NCBI RefSeq assembly: GCF_001592875.1
Contig: NZ_LSOF01000005.1
Coordinates: 352,461-401,012, forward strand
Source: Pseudomonas sp. BMS12
GTDB lineage: Bacteria; Pseudomonadota; Gammaproteobacteria; Pseudomonadales; Pseudomonadaceae
Direction of reading: 5' to 3'
Length of the DNA: 48,552 bases
Below the pieces are notes generated by a model, which was not told the origin of the DNA, ran no database searches, and was given only the letters and a program-made list of their open reading frames with translations. Below are positions 25,172 through 34,872 of the stretch, piece by piece; position 1 is the stretch's first letter, and every line of letters starts with the position of its first letter. Both the position numbers and the translations under genes were made by a program.

Positions 25172-25528
25172 TTAAGCCAGAACGGCCTTAGCTTTCTCGA
25201 CAATCGCAGCAAACGCCGCTTTTTCGTTCACTGCCAGATCGGCCAGAACCTTACGATCGATTTCGATGGTCGCTTTCTTCAGACCAGCGATCAGACGGCT
25301 GTAGGACAGACCATTCTGACGGGCACCGGCGTTGATACGAGCGATCCACAGAGCGCGGAACTGACGCTTACGCTGACGGCGGTCACGGTAGGCGTACTGG
25401 CCTGCCTTGATCACAGCCTGCTTGGCAACGCGGAACACGCGCGAACGCGCGCCGTAGTAGCCTTTGGCGAGTTTCAGGATTTTTTTATGACGAGCACGAG
25501 CGATAACGCCACGCTTAACACGAGCCAT
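25172..25528 (-). CDS. rplT: 50S ribosomal protein L20
   Basis: A 118-residue, highly basic protein starting [20 protein letters not shown], the usual L20 sequence and length. L20 is needed early in 50S assembly and in enterobacteria represses the rpmI-rplT mRNA. It follows rpmI by 31 bp in the infC-rpmI-rplT order. Confidence 0.98.
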   Translation of the reverse strand: MARVKRGVIARARHKKILKLAKGYYGARSRVFRVAKQAVIKAGQYAYRDRRQRKRQFRALWIARINAGARQNGLSYSRLIAGLKKATIEIDRKVLADLAVNEKAAFAAIVEKAKAVLA

Positions 25529-25559
25529 GAGTAACTACCTCTAAAATATCTTGACCGAA

Positions 25560-25754
25560 TTAACGAACGCGCAGCATGCGCTCGACTTTTGCTTTGTCCG
25601 ACGGATGCATCAGTTCGCTACCGCGAAGTTGACGCTTACGCTTGGTGGACATCTTGGTCAGGATGTGGCTCTTGAAAGCGTGCTTGTGCTTGTAGCCGGC
25701 CGCGGTTTTCAGGAAACGCTTGGCCGCGCCGCTTTTGGTTTTCATCTTTGGCAT
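25560..25754 (-). CDS. rpmI: 50S ribosomal protein L35
   Basis: A 64-residue basic protein starting [14 protein letters not shown] with the KRKRQLRGS segment, standard for L35. It lies 60 bp downstream of infC. Confidence 0.98.
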   Translation of the reverse strand: MPKMKTKSGAAKRFLKTAAGYKHKHAFKSHILTKMSTKRKRQLRGSELMHPSDKAKVERMLRVR

Positions 25755-25814
25755 GTTTGGTACTCCGCATTCATTAACAACTGATAACCATCAGGCCTGC
25801 CAGTGCCCGGGAGG

Positions 25815-26363
25815 TTATTTACGCTTCTTGGGAGCGATGACCATCATCAGCTGGCGTCCTTCCAGCTTGGGATGCTGTTCAACGGTGCCGAGTTCGGCGA
25901 GGTCGGCTTCGACCCGCTTCAACAGCTCCATGCCCAGTTCCTGGTGGGCCATCTCACGACCGCGGAATCTCAGAGATACCTTGGCCTTGTCCCCATCTTC
26001 AAGGAAACGTACCAGGTTGCGTAGCTTTACCTGGTAATCCCCTTCTTCCGTCCCTGGACGAAACTTGATTTCTTTAATCTGCTGCTGATGCTGGTTCTTC
26101 TTGGCAATCGCAGCTTGCTTCTTCTTCTCGAACAGGTGCTTGCCGTAGTCCATGATCCGGCAAACTGGCGGGGCTGCATCGGCCGAGATCTCGACCAGAT
26201 CAAGCTTGGCCTCGTCGGCCACACGCAGCGCCTCATCAATCGAAACGATACCAATCTGCTCACCATCCGCACCAATCAGGCGGACTTCGCGGGCGGAGAT
26301 GTTCTCATTGATCGGTGGCTTAGGTACAGCCCGCTTATCCTGTCTCATTTCACGCTTAATAAT
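25815..26363 (-). CDS. infC: Translation initiation factor IF-3 (non-AUG start)
   Basis: IF-3 proofreads the start codon on the 30S subunit and prevents premature 70S joining. The N-domain begins [15 protein letters not shown] and the C-domain ends [14 protein letters not shown]. The first ATG (26348) lies inside the conserved KREMRQDKR segment; upstream in frame are two ATT codons (26363 and 26360), preceded by GGAG at 5 or 8 nt, and no other ATG. AUU initiation is known for infC in enterobacteria, where it allows autoregulation by IF-3 itself. I use the first ATT, giving 182 residues. The second ATT is equally possible. The GGAG overlaps the thrS stop region. Confidence 0.93.
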   Translation of the reverse strand: MIKREMRQDKRAVPKPPINENISAREVRLIGADGEQIGIVSIDEALRVADEAKLDLVEISADAAPPVCRIMDYGKHLFEKKKQAAIAKKNQHQQQIKEIKFRPGTEEGDYQVKLRNLVRFLEDGDKAKVSLRFRGREMAHQELGMELLKRVEADLAELGTVEQHPKLEGRQLMMVIAPKKRK

Positions 26364-26365
26364 GA

Positions 26366-28288
26366 TTACTCCGAATCTTGGCGACCACGCCGGGAAACCG
26401 CTTGCTTGAGCTGTTCGACGAATTGTTCCAGAGGCATGGAGCCCAGGTCGACACCTTCGCGAGTACGCACAGCAACGGATCGTGTCTCAACTTCCCTGTC
26501 GCCAATAACCAGGAGATAGGGAACCTTGAGCAAAGTATGCTCGCGGATTTTAAAGCCGATCTTTTCGTTTCTCAAGTCGGACTTGGCACGGAACCCGCTT
26601 TGGTTGAGAGTTTTCTCCACTTCCAGAGCAAAATCGGCCTGCTTGTCAGTGATATTCATCACCACCGCCTGAGCTGGCGCCAACCAGGACGGGAACGCAC
26701 CGGCATAGTGCTCGATCAACATACCAATGAAGCGCTCGAAGGAACCGAGGATGGCTCGATGTAGCATCACCGGGCGCTTACGGTTGTTATCTTCGGCGAT
26801 ATAGCTGGCATCCAGCCGCTCTGGCAGGTTCGGATCGTACTGCAGAGTGCCGCACTGCCAGTTACGCCCCAGGCAATCCTTCAGAGTGAATTCGATCTTC
26901 GGCCCGTAGAAAGCACCCTCACCCGGCTGATACTCCCACTCAAGACCAGACTCGTTCAGCGCATCAGCCAGTGCCGTCTCGGCGCGATCCCACAGCTCGT
27001 CGGAACCGACACGCTTGACCGGACGAGTGGACAGTTTCATCGAAATATCGGAGAAACCGAAGTCCGCGTACACTTGCAGAGTCAGCTTGATGAAGTCGGC
27101 AGCCTCCTTCTTCACCTGATCCTCAGTACAAAAGATGTGCGCATCATCCTGAGTGAAGCCACGAACCCGCATGATGCCGTGCAGCGCACCAGAAGGCTCA
27201 TTGCGGTGGCAGGCACCAAACTCAGCCATGCGCAGCGGCAGGTCGCGGTATGACTTCAAGCCCTGATTGAAGATCTGCACATGGCACGGGCAGTTCATCG
27301 GCTTCACCGCGTAATCGCGATTCTCCGAATTGGTGGTGAACATATTCTCGGCGTAGTTGGACCAGTGCCCTGAGCGCTCCCAGAGAATACGATCGACCAC
27401 CTGCGGCGTACGCACTTCGACGTAACCATGCTCGCGCTGCACCTGGCGCATGTACTGCTCGAGCACCTGATAGACGGTCCAGCCGCTCGGATGCCAAAAC
27501 ACCATCCCAGGCGCCTCTTCCTGCAGATGGAACAAATCCAGCTGCTTGCCGATGCGGCGATGGTCGCGCTTCTCGGCCTCCTCGATGCGCTGGATATAGG
27601 CAGCCAACTGCTTCTTGTCCGCCCAGGCGGTGCCGTAGATGCGCTGCAGCTGCTCGTTCTTCGAGTCGCCGCGCCAGTAGGCACCAGAGATCTTGGTCAG
27701 CTTGAAGGACTTGAGGAAGCGCGTGTTCGGCACGTGCGGGCCACGGCACATGTCGACGTATTCTTCGTGGAAGTACAGGCCCATGGCCTGCTCATCCGGC
27801 ATATCCTCGATCAGACGCAGCTTGTATTCCTCGCCGCGGGACTGGAACAGCTCAATGACTTCGGCACGCGGAGTCATCTTCTTGATGACGTCGTAGTCCT
27901 TGTCGATCAGCTCGACCATGCGCTTCTCGATGGCCGTCATATCTTCCGGCGTGAAAGGCCGACCGATGGCGATGTCGTAGTAGAAACCTTCTTCGATGAC
28001 CGGCCCGATAACCATCTTGGCGTCCGGGTACAGCTGCTTGACCGCATGGCCAACCAGGTGCGCACAGGAGTGGCGAATGATTTCCAGCCCCTCCTCATCC
28101 TTCGGCGTGATGATCTGCAGAGTTGCATCAGCCTCGATCAGATCGCAGGCATCGACCTGCTTGCCGTTGACCTTGCCAGCCAAGGTAGCCTTGGCCAGGC
28201 CGGCACCAATGGACTGGGCGACCTTGAGCACGGATACGGGATGATCGAACGAACGCTGACTGCCGTCGGGAAGAGTAATGATGGGCAT
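26366..28288 (-). CDS. thrS: Threonyl-tRNA synthetase
   Basis: A 640-residue ThrS of exact usual length: an N-terminal TGS domain (about residues 1-61), the editing domain with the [14 protein letters not shown] helix near 73-86, the class II core with zinc-site KPMNCPCH, and a C-terminal anticodon-binding domain. The ATG at 28288 has GGAGAGGAGG upstream; an 11-codon N-terminal extension was rejected. It is the first gene of the thrS-infC-rpmI-rplT cluster. A hairpin (CTGCC/GGCAG at 28368-28384) lies in the leader. Confidence 0.98.
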   Translation of the reverse strand: MPIITLPDGSQRSFDHPVSVLKVAQSIGAGLAKATLAGKVNGKQVDACDLIEADATLQIITPKDEEGLEIIRHSCAHLVGHAVKQLYPDAKMVIGPVIEEGFYYDIAIGRPFTPEDMTAIEKRMVELIDKDYDVIKKMTPRAEVIELFQSRGEEYKLRLIEDMPDEQAMGLYFHEEYVDMCRGPHVPNTRFLKSFKLTKISGAYWRGDSKNEQLQRIYGTAWADKKQLAAYIQRIEEAEKRDHRRIGKQLDLFHLQEEAPGMVFWHPSGWTVYQVLEQYMRQVQREHGYVEVRTPQVVDRILWERSGHWSNYAENMFTTNSENRDYAVKPMNCPCHVQIFNQGLKSYRDLPLRMAEFGACHRNEPSGALHGIMRVRGFTQDDAHIFCTEDQVKKEAADFIKLTLQVYADFGFSDISMKLSTRPVKRVGSDELWDRAETALADALNESGLEWEYQPGEGAFYGPKIEFTLKDCLGRNWQCGTLQYDPNLPERLDASYIAEDNNRKRPVMLHRAILGSFERFIGMLIEHYAGAFPSWLAPAQAVVMNITDKQADFALEVEKTLNQSGFRAKSDLRNEKIGFKIREHTLLKVPYLLVIGDREVETRSVAVRTREGVDLGSMPLEQFVEQLKQAVSRRGRQDSE

Positions 28289-28423
28289 GGCGCCTCCTCT
28301 CCTAGTGGTGACCCCTACCAAAGGTCACGTGGGTTGGGATGAGCCAGGAAGCGATCCGGCGGCATACCTGCCAAACGATGGCAGGAGTCTTGCGACAAAC
28401 CGGGGCGAACCACAATCACTGGA

Positions 28424-28453
28424 GGTATACAGAATCGCGGATGCTTCCAGAAA
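28424..28453 (-). promoter_or_regulatory. Possible thrS promoter
   Basis: On the minus strand TTTCTG, an 18-nt spacer and TATACC lie between the tRNA-Val terminator and thrS. This gives a leader of about 130 nt. The match is modest and other choices are possible. Confidence 0.3.
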
Positions 28454-28479
28454 GCCTATTCTCTGGCAAGCAGCCAATA

Positions 28480-28507
28480 AAAAAAGGGGTCGTATGAACG
28501 ACCCCTT
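28480..28507 (-). terminator. Terminator after tRNA-Val
   Basis: AGGGGTCGT and ACGACCCCT form a 9-10 bp stem; on the minus strand it is followed by seven Ts. It starts 8 bp beyond the tRNA 3' end and separates the tRNA from thrS. Confidence 0.92.
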
Positions 28508-28514
28508 TCGGATT

Positions 28515-28591
28515 TGGTAGGCACAATTGGACTCGAACCAACGACCCCCACCATGTCAAGGTGGTGCTCTAACCAACTGAGCTATGTGCCT
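28515..28591 (-). tRNA. tRNA-Val (anticodon GAC)
   Basis: A 77-nt tRNA with acceptor AGGCACA/TGTGCCT, encoded CCA, and an anticodon stem CCACC/GGTGG around TTGACAT, which gives anticodon GAC. A strong promoter lies directly upstream. Confidence 0.97.
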
Positions 28592-28604
28592 GCAATGGAG
28601 GCGC

Positions 28605-28632
28605 ATTTTAGGGAGATTCCCTGAGGTGTCAA
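28605..28632 (-). promoter_or_regulatory. Sigma-70 promoter of tRNA-Val
   Basis: On the minus strand TTGACA, a 16-nt spacer and TAAAAT end 14 bp before the tRNA 5' end, followed by a GC-rich discriminator (GCGCC) typical of stringently controlled stable-RNA promoters. Confidence 0.8.
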
Positions 28633-28776
28633 CACCTTTTTCCGCTAACCCTCTGAAAAAGTGGATTTTTTGCCGCACAGCGGGACGTTTAAAATTTTGC
28701 ACAGAGGCTAGCCGCCCATGAATCTCTCGGGTAGCATCCACTCACTTCGTAAAAAATAAAGAACATAGGTTCAAAT

Positions 28777-30060
28777 ATGGCGCACACTCCATACCCCCAG
28801 TCCTACTATGCCGCCTCGGCCAACCCGGTACCGCAGCGCCCGGCCCTGCAGGGTGAGACCGAGACCGATGTCTGCATCATCGGCGCCGGCTATACCGGCC
28901 TCTCCACTGCACTCTTCCTGCTGGAGAACGGTTTCAAGGTCACTATCGTTGAAGCAGCCAAGGTTGGCTTCGGCGCTTCCGGCCGCAACGGCGGCCAGAT
29001 CGTCAACAGCTATAGTCGCGATATCGATGTGATTGAGCGCACTGTTGGCCCGAAGCATGCGCAGTTGCTCGGCCAGATGGCTTTTGAGGGCGGCCGCATC
29101 ATTCGTGAGCGCATCGCCAAGTACGACATCCAGTGCGCCCTAAAGGATGGTGGTGTATTCGCCGCCAACACCCCAAAGCACATGAAGCACCTGGAATCGC
29201 AGAAGAAGCTGTGGGAGCGCTACGGCCACACCCAGCTGGAATTGCTGGATGAGAAGCGCATCCGCGAAGTAGTGGATACCGACACCTATGTCGGCGGCAT
29301 GCTGGACATGAGCGGCGGCCATATTCACCCGCTCAACCTGGCCCTGGGTGAGGCAGCCGCAGTCGAATCGCTGGGCGGCATCATCCACGAACAGAGCCCG
29401 GCGATCCGCGTCGAGCGTGGCGCCAATCCGGTGGTGCACACCCCTGAAGGCCGAGTTAAGGCCAAATTCGTGGTAGTCGCTGGCAACGCCTATCTAGGCA
29501 ACCTGCTACCCGAACTGTCCGCCAAATCGATGCCCTGCGGCACCCAGGTGGTCACCACCGAACCGCTGTCCGACGAACTGGCCAAGAGCCTGCTGCCACA
29601 GGACTACTGTGTCGAAGACTGTAACTACCTGCTCGACTACTACCGCCTTTCCGGCGACAAGCGCCTGATCTTCGGCGGCGGCGTGGTCTACGGCGCTCGC
29701 GACCCGGCGAATATCGAGGCGATCATTCGCCCGAAGATGCTCAAGACCTTCCCCCAACTGAAAGACGTGAAGATCGACTTCGCCTGGACCGGCAACTTCC
29801 TGCTGACCCTGTCGCGCCTGCCGCAAGTCGGCCGTCTCGGCGACAACATCTACTACTCGCAGGGCTGCAGTGGCCACGGTGTGACCTACACCCACCTCGC
29901 CGGCAAGCTCCTGGCCGAGACACTGCGCGGCCAGGCAGAGCGCTTCGACGCCTTTGCCAGCCTGCCGCACTACCCCTTCCCCGGCGGCCGCCTGTTCCAG
30001 GTCCCCTTCAGCGCCATGGGTGCCTGGTACTACAGCCTGCGCGACAAACTGGGCGTGTAA
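28777..30060 (+). CDS. FAD-dependent amine oxidoreductase, PauB/PuuB-like
   Basis: A 427-residue DAO-family flavoenzyme. The FAD motif IGAGYTGLS is at about residues 35-43, followed by the GFGASGRNGGQ segment and a C-terminal QGCSGHGVTYTHLAGK segment that contacts the isoalloxazine ring. The closest remembered relatives are gamma-glutamylputrescine oxidoreductases (PuuB; PauB paralogues of Pseudomonas, one of them PA2776), which oxidise gamma-glutamyl-polyamines to aldehydes. No other pau gene is next to it here, so the exact amine is uncertain. The gene stands alone, with a strong bidirectional terminator after it. Confidence 0.85.
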   Translation: MAHTPYPQSYYAASANPVPQRPALQGETETDVCIIGAGYTGLSTALFLLENGFKVTIVEAAKVGFGASGRNGGQIVNSYSRDIDVIERTVGPKHAQLLGQMAFEGGRIIRERIAKYDIQCALKDGGVFAANTPKHMKHLESQKKLWERYGHTQLELLDEKRIREVVDTDTYVGGMLDMSGGHIHPLNLALGEAAAVESLGGIIHEQSPAIRVERGANPVVHTPEGRVKAKFVVVAGNAYLGNLLPELSAKSMPCGTQVVTTEPLSDELAKSLLPQDYCVEDCNYLLDYYRLSGDKRLIFGGGVVYGARDPANIEAIIRPKMLKTFPQLKDVKIDFAWTGNFLLTLSRLPQVGRLGDNIYYSQGCSGHGVTYTHLAGKLLAETLRGQAERFDAFASLPHYPFPGGRLFQVPFSAMGAWYYSLRDKLGV

Positions 30061-30070
30061 CACCAAGTAC

Positions 30071-30106
30071 AAACAAGAACGGCGCCCTTGGGCGCCGTTC
30101 TTGTTT
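30071..30106. terminator. Bidirectional terminator
   Basis: AAACAAGAACGGCGCC pairs with GGCGCCGTTCTTGTTT over 16 bp around a 4-nt loop, flanked by A/T tracts. It serves the converging amine oxidase and DUF2388 genes. Confidence 0.95.
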
Positions 30107-30118
30107 GGGGGTAAAAAC

Positions 30119-30424
30119 TCAGATTGCCAGTATGGCCTGAGCCAGCTGCATGTCATCTGCCTGCAGCTCAGGCAGTTTGCCGCGAATGTGCAGCAGCGCC
30201 GCCTCCAGATGTGCGCCACGAATCGCGCCCTGGCTGGCCACGAAACTCGCCGCATCATCTCTGGCCTCCCGGACCACCTTGTCGTCACCGAAGCTGGACG
30301 AGGTGACATCGGTAGTACCTTCCACCGTATTGACCATTGCATCGGTGGTGACCACGAAACTGGTCGCCCCCACCTGCACGCTGCAGCCCAGCACCAACAA
30401 CGCCAACCAGTATTTACTTTGCAT
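30119..30424 (-). CDS. DUF2388 family small exported protein
   Basis: A 101-residue protein with a signal peptide (LALLVLGCSVQVGA, cleavage near residue 22) and the DUF2388 core (TSFVVTTDA, a DDAASFVAS segment and RGAHLEAALLH). Paralogous families of this kind are common in Pseudomonas; the function is unknown. The ATG at 30424 is chosen because GGGAG lies 8 nt upstream; a GTG three codons earlier is less likely. Confidence 0.85.
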   Translation of the reverse strand: MQSKYWLALLVLGCSVQVGATSFVVTTDAMVNTVEGTTDVTSSSFGDDKVVREARDDAASFVASQGAIRGAHLEAALLHIRGKLPELQADDMQLAQAILAI

Positions 30425-30558
30425 ACCATGCACTCCCTGAACGATCCATTAGGGGACGGCACGGCACCAAGTCATCCCCTCAATTGATGGTATAGCAGGC
30501 ACATCCACCGAGTGGGGTAAAATGCTCAGGACATTCGTCTTGCAGTCTTCGATTCCCC

Positions 30559-31563
30559 ATGCCCCAGCACCCCACCTCCAAACAAAACCTTTCCCCACCT
30601 TCGCGCCGCTTTTCTGTGGCACCGATGATGGATTGGACAGACCGCCACTGCCGCTACTTCCTGCGCCTGCTGTCCAGCCAGGCCCTGCTGTACACCGAAA
30701 TGGTCACCACCGGCGCCATTTTGCATGGCGATAGGCAGCGCTTTCTGCGCTATGACGAGTGCGAACACCCCATTGCCCTTCAGCTGGGAGGCAGCAACCC
30801 AGCCGATCTTGCCGCCTGTGCCCAGCTAGCAGAGGCACATGGCTACGACGAGGTGAACCTCAATGTCGGCTGCCCCAGCGACCGGGTGCAGAACAACATG
30901 ATCGGCGCCTGCCTGATGGGTCACCCGCAACTGGTCGCCGATTGCGTCAAAGCCATGCAGGACGCAGTCAGTATTCCGGTCACGGTCAAACACCGCATCG
31001 GCATCAACGGTCGTGACAGCTATGCAGAGCTGTGCGAGTTCGTCGGCACGGTACGCGAGGCCGGCTGCACCAGCTTCACCGTGCATGCGCGCATTGCCAT
31101 CCTCGAAGGCCTGTCGCCCAAGGAAAACCGCGAAGTGCCTCCGCTGCGCTACGAAGTCGCCGCACAGCTCAAGCAAGACTTCCCGGAACTGGAGATCGTC
31201 CTCAACGGCGGCATCAAGACCCTGGAAGAGTGCCAACAGCACCTGCAGACTTTCGACGGCGTCATGCTGGGTCGCGAGGCCTACCACAACCCCTACCTGC
31301 TGGCTCAGGTAGACCAGCAGCTGTTCGGCCAAGAGGCTCCGACCATCAGCCGCGCAGAGACCCTGGCACGCATGCGCCCTTACATCGAGCGCCACCTCGC
31401 CGAGGGCGGCGCCATGCACCACATCACCCGCCATGTGCTGGGCCTGGCACAGGGCTTCCCCGGCGCTCGACGCTTTCGCCAGCTGCTCTCGGTCGACGTA
31501 CACAAGACCCAGGAACCACTGAAACTGCTCGATCAGGCCATCGAACTCCTGGGGGATCGCTGA
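30559..31563 (+). CDS. dusA: tRNA-dihydrouridine(20/20a) synthase
   Basis: A 334-residue flavoenzyme with the FMN-barrel start APMMDWTDRHCR, the catalytic cysteine in NVGCPSDRVQNN and the RNA-binding C-terminal helices (ITRHVLGLAQG). DusA reduces U20/U20a in the tRNA D-loop. It is followed 77 bp later by the transaldolase gene, the usual Pseudomonas order. Confidence 0.96.
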   Translation: MPQHPTSKQNLSPPSRRFSVAPMMDWTDRHCRYFLRLLSSQALLYTEMVTTGAILHGDRQRFLRYDECEHPIALQLGGSNPADLAACAQLAEAHGYDEVNLNVGCPSDRVQNNMIGACLMGHPQLVADCVKAMQDAVSIPVTVKHRIGINGRDSYAELCEFVGTVREAGCTSFTVHARIAILEGLSPKENREVPPLRYEVAAQLKQDFPELEIVLNGGIKTLEECQQHLQTFDGVMLGREAYHNPYLLAQVDQQLFGQEAPTISRAETLARMRPYIERHLAEGGAMHHITRHVLGLAQGFPGARRFRQLLSVDVHKTQEPLKLLDQAIELLGDR

Positions 31564-31640
31564 AAAGCCCACGCCAGGCCGTTGAGCGGCCTCGACTGCT
31601 CGGGTAAGGTCATGCCCATACGCCACGACAGGGTTTAGTC

Positions 31641-32564
31641 ATGACTTCCAAGCTGGATCAACTCAAACAATTCACTACCGTGGTTGCCGATACCGGTGAT
31701 CTGGATGCCATCAGCCGCCTCAAACCGGTAGATGCCACCACCAACCCTTCCCTGCTGCTCAAGGCCGCCGCATTACCACGCTATGCCGAGCTACTGGATC
31801 AGGCAGTGGCTGGCTGCGGCGGCGATCTGGGACTGGCCTGCGACCGCTTCGGCGTGGCCGTTGGCCAGGAGATCCTAAAGGTCATTCCGGGGCGTATCTC
31901 CACCGAAGTGGACGCCCGCCTGTCCTTCGATACCTCCGCTACCCTGGGCCGCGCCGAGCGCATCATCGAACTGTACGATCAGGCCGGCATCGGCCGCGAA
32001 CGGGTGCTGATCAAGATCGCCTCGACCTGGGAGGGCATACGCGCCGCCGAACAGCTGGAAAAGGCCGGCATCCAGACCAACCTGACCCTGCTGTTTTCCT
32101 TCGCCCAGGCCGTGGCCTGCGCCGATGCCGACGTATTCCTGATATCGCCCTTCGTTGGGCGCATCTATGACTGGTACAAGAAGGCCGAGGGTCGTGACTT
32201 CGTAGGGGCAGAGGACCCAGGCGTGAAGTCCGTCTCGCGCATCTACCAGTACTACAAGGCCAATGGCTATGACACCGTGGTAATGGGTGCGAGCTTCCGT
32301 AATCTGGGCCAGATCGAACAGCTGGCCGGTTGTGACCGCCTGACCATCAGCCCCGAACTGCTGCAACAACTGGCCGACGACCAAGGCCACCTGCCGCGCA
32401 CCCTCAACGCCGGAACCAGCGAGAGCCGCCAGCCAATGGATGAAAAAGGCTTCCGCTGGGCCATGAACGAAGACGCCATGGCCACCGAGAAGCTGGCCGA
32501 GGGCATCCGTCTGTTTGCCCACGATCAGGAGAAGCTGGAAGCGCTGCTCGCCGCACGCCGCTAA
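31641..32564 (+). CDS. tal: Transaldolase
   Basis: A 307-residue class I transaldolase of the TalB type. Schiff-base Lys125 lies in [11 protein letters not shown], with [12 protein letters not shown] at 31-42 and the [12 protein letters not shown] segment near 165-175. It moves a dihydroxyacetone unit between sedoheptulose-7-phosphate and glyceraldehyde-3-phosphate in the non-oxidative pentose phosphate pathway. A strong terminator follows. Confidence 0.97.
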   Translation: MTSKLDQLKQFTTVVADTGDLDAISRLKPVDATTNPSLLLKAAALPRYAELLDQAVAGCGGDLGLACDRFGVAVGQEILKVIPGRISTEVDARLSFDTSATLGRAERIIELYDQAGIGRERVLIKIASTWEGIRAAEQLEKAGIQTNLTLLFSFAQAVACADADVFLISPFVGRIYDWYKKAEGRDFVGAEDPGVKSVSRIYQYYKANGYDTVVMGASFRNLGQIEQLAGCDRLTISPELLQQLADDQGHLPRTLNAGTSESRQPMDEKGFRWAMNEDAMATEKLAEGIRLFAHDQEKLEALLAARR

Positions 32565-32580
32565 TCCTCCCGGACACCAC

Positions 32581-32618
32581 GAAAAAGGGCGATCTCCCTG
32601 CGGAAATCGCCCTTTTTC
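32581..32618. terminator. Bidirectional terminator after tal
   Basis: AAAAAGGGCGAT and ATCGCCCTTTTT form a 12-bp stem with a 12-nt loop. It separates tal from the converging STAS-domain gene. Confidence 0.93.
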
Positions 32619-32633
32619 GTATTTTGCAGAGGC

Positions 32634-33128
32634 TCAACTGCGTTCCAGCGCACTCACCAGATCATGAAAGGCCTCGCGATTGGAGTCGTTGAGCCCCATG
32701 AGAATGCGGTGCGCCTCCAGCACTTTGGCCTTGACCACCTCCTCGGACTGGTCCTGGGATGGCAGATCACTCAGGCACTCCGGACAGGGCACAGGGCGGT
32801 CGACGATGTTGAACACCTGGTCGAAGCCCATGGACTGCAGCAGCCGCGTGATGTCCTCGTGGGTAGTAACCACGGTGGGCAACAGGCCGATCTTTTGCCG
32901 GGACAGAATGGAGAGTTTGGCCAGCAGGCCAAGGGTCGTGCTATCGATGCTGCGGGTTTCCGTCAGATCAATGACGATTGCCGAAAAATTCAGCGCCGTG
33001 AAGATTTTCTCGATTGTCGAATCCAGTGCCGAACACAAGGTCAGACGGACTTCGCCGACAAACTTCAGGACGAAGGTTCCATCCTGCTCGGCAAACTGGA
33101 TTCTACCGGGGCTATTCCCAGGATTCAT
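32634..33128 (-). CDS. STAS-domain anti-sigma factor antagonist (RssC-like)
   Basis: A 164-residue protein. Residues 10-110 form a STAS domain with the switch site TRSIDSTTLG, whose Ser63 is the likely phospho-acceptor. The rest is an acidic/helical tail with a CPEC motif at about 114-117 that could bind zinc. Anti-sigma antagonists release a sigma factor when unphosphorylated. Its start overlaps the stop of the PP2C-type response regulator by 4 bp, so the two are translationally coupled and are probably a phosphatase and its substrate, as described for the P. aeruginosa rssB/rssC pair. Confidence 0.85.
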   Translation of the reverse strand: MNPGNSPGRIQFAEQDGTFVLKFVGEVRLTLCSALDSTIEKIFTALNFSAIVIDLTETRSIDSTTLGLLAKLSILSRQKIGLLPTVVTTHEDITRLLQSMGFDQVFNIVDRPVPCPECLSDLPSQDQSEEVVKAKVLEAHRILMGLNDSNREAFHDLVSALERS

Positions 33129-34309
33129 GCAAGGTTCCTGCTCAACACCAGCAAGGCGATATCATCCGGCATATCGTGCAGATTGGCCAGCCCGAGCACC
33201 TGCCGCAGCCCGTCGAGCGTGCCTCCGGCCTGGCTGACCAACTTCGGCAGCGTGGCCTCCTTTTCTTTGAGCGTGTCGCCCGGCAAAAGATCCAGAATGC
33301 CATCGGACATCAGGGTCAGGCTGAAGGACTGCGGCAGTGGCATGACCAGATCACTATATGCAGCCTCCTCGAACAGCCCTACCGGCAAGCCGCGCCCCTC
33401 TAGATAACTGGCCTCGCCTTCGACGAACAGCACCGGCAGCGGCAGGTGCCCACCAATGCTGTAGGTCAGCTGACCGCTCTGCTCGTCGATTACCCCGCCG
33501 AGCATGGTTACATGCTTGCCCAGCTTGCAGTTGATCAGGCCGCGGTTGATATGGCCGAGAACGTCGGACGGCTTGAACTCCGGCAGCGTGCCGTTGCGCC
33601 GCCACTCGTAGAGCAGGCGCGTCGTCATGAACTTGAGCAGTACGGTGACGAAGGCCGAGGAAGCGCCATGGCCTGAGACATCGGCCAGGTAGAAAGCCAC
33701 TCGATGCTCGTCCACCCGGAAGTAATCGACGAAATCCCCGGAGAGATACAGCGAAGGAATGATCTGGTGGGTGAACTCCAGATCATCCGTCCGCCAGGGC
33801 GTCACCGGCAGCATGTTCATCTGCACCTGACGACCGGCGTTCTGGTCTTCCTGCAACAAGTGCAGGCTGGCCTGCAACTCGCGGTTGGCCGCTTCCAGCT
33901 TCTCGCGATAGCGCTGGTTCTCCAGGCGCAGCTGATAGCGATCAAGCGCGCGCCGCACTGAGTGTTCGAGTACCGCGAGATCTTCCAGGGGTTTGATCAG
34001 ATAATCGGCCGCGCCCAGCCGCAGGGCCTCGACCGCATCACTCATGACGCCTGCGCCGGAAACCACTATCACCGGCATTTCACTGGTCAGTTTGTTGATG
34101 CGGCGGATCAGCTCCAGGCCATCCACCTGCGGCATGCGCAGATCGCAGATAACCAGATCGGGCTGTTCACGCTCGAAAACCTCCAGCCCCTGCAACCCGT
34201 TCTCGGCCTGCAGAACCTGGAAACCACTGTCTTCAAGGTAAGCCGCGAGACTCGCCCGCACTACCTCGTCATCGTCGATTATCAGCAGCTTGGCGCTGGG
34301 ATTGTGCAT
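33125..34309 (-). CDS. Response regulator with PP2C/SpoIIE phosphatase output (RssB-like)
   Basis: A 394-residue protein. The receiver domain has the acidic pocket DDDE at 12-15, phospho-acceptor Asp56 and Lys near 106. A coiled-coil linker (about 125-170) leads to a SpoIIE/PP2C-type phosphatase domain with GDFVDY, LADVSGHGASSAF, SDGILD and DDIALLV motifs that hold the metal-binding aspartates. When phosphorylated by a partner kinase it should dephosphorylate the neighbouring STAS protein. I chose ATG 34309; a TTG 13 codons upstream has no ribosome-binding site. Confidence 0.88.
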   Translation of the reverse strand: MHNPSAKLLIIDDDEVVRASLAAYLEDSGFQVLQAENGLQGLEVFEREQPDLVICDLRMPQVDGLELIRRINKLTSEMPVIVVSGAGVMSDAVEALRLGAADYLIKPLEDLAVLEHSVRRALDRYQLRLENQRYREKLEAANRELQASLHLLQEDQNAGRQVQMNMLPVTPWRTDDLEFTHQIIPSLYLSGDFVDYFRVDEHRVAFYLADVSGHGASSAFVTVLLKFMTTRLLYEWRRNGTLPEFKPSDVLGHINRGLINCKLGKHVTMLGGVIDEQSGQLTYSIGGHLPLPVLFVEGEASYLEGRGLPVGLFEEAAYSDLVMPLPQSFSLTLMSDGILDLLPGDTLKEKEATLPKLVSQAGGTLDGLRQVLGLANLHDMPDDIALLVLSRNLA

Positions 34310-34474
34310 GGGCCATCCAGGCAAACGACGCCGGAGAGAGATTGACAATTAGCGCACCGAGCCAGGAAGGGACATCTGTGCTCGGACGATTCAAGGCGCA
34401 GACGGTACTCCCATCCGCAGGGTGATTCAAGCCGCTGCCGATTGTCGCCAGCCGCCTTTACACCTCAAATCGAC

Positions 34475-34492
34475 GGGGGTTATAAGACCCCC
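34475..34492 (+). other. Hairpin in the PilZ gene leader
   Basis: GGGGGT and ACCCCC form a 6-bp stem around TATAAG, 33 bp before the PilZ ATG. There is no T-run after it on the plus strand, so it may affect translation or be a minus-strand pause site. The loop itself contains a TATAAG that could serve as a -10 element. Confidence 0.4.
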
Positions 34493-34524
34493 GGGGAGTG
34501 CCCAAAAAACAAGAGGAAGGGTCC

Positions 34525-34824
34525 ATGAGCCAGAACGATCATGCCTACAGCGAGAAACGCGACTTTATCCGCATGCGACTGGAAGCCCCAGTCATCCTGC
34601 AGCATGCCGGCCAGGAAATTCAGGCCCAGTGCCTGGACCTCTCCAGCACAGGCATGCAACTGGAAGCCAACTGCCAGGTAGCCATGGGTGACCGAGTAAA
34701 AGTGCTGATCCCTTCCGAGCACACTGAACTGAAAGGGCTCGAAGCCGAAGCGGAAGTGGTGCGAATCAGTGCAATGGACGACGGACGGAGCTCCATAGGA
34801 CTCGCCATACTGTCCATGAGTTGA
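34525..34824 (+). CDS. PilZ-domain c-di-GMP-binding protein
   Basis: A 99-residue single-domain PilZ protein. The ligand-binding motif R-x3-R is in EKRDFIRMRLEAP and the second motif D/N-x-S-x2-G is in DLSSTGMQL. These proteins respond to cyclic di-GMP. The ATG at 34525 has AGAGGAAGG upstream; a GTG nine codons earlier was rejected. It is divergent from the RssB-like gene, so a link to that phosphorelay is possible but not shown. Confidence 0.92.
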   Translation: MSQNDHAYSEKRDFIRMRLEAPVILQHAGQEIQAQCLDLSSTGMQLEANCQVAMGDRVKVLIPSEHTELKGLEAEAEVVRISAMDDGRSSIGLAILSMS

Positions 34825-34829
34825 AACAA

Positions 34830-34853
34830 AAAAGGCGGCCTAGGCCGCCTTTT
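34830..34853. terminator. Bidirectional terminator
   Basis: AAAAGGCGGCC and GGCCGCCTTTT form a perfect stem around a TA centre, between the converging PilZ and mlaA genes. Confidence 0.92.
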
Positions 34854-34872
34854 CTACATCCAGTGGATGACC

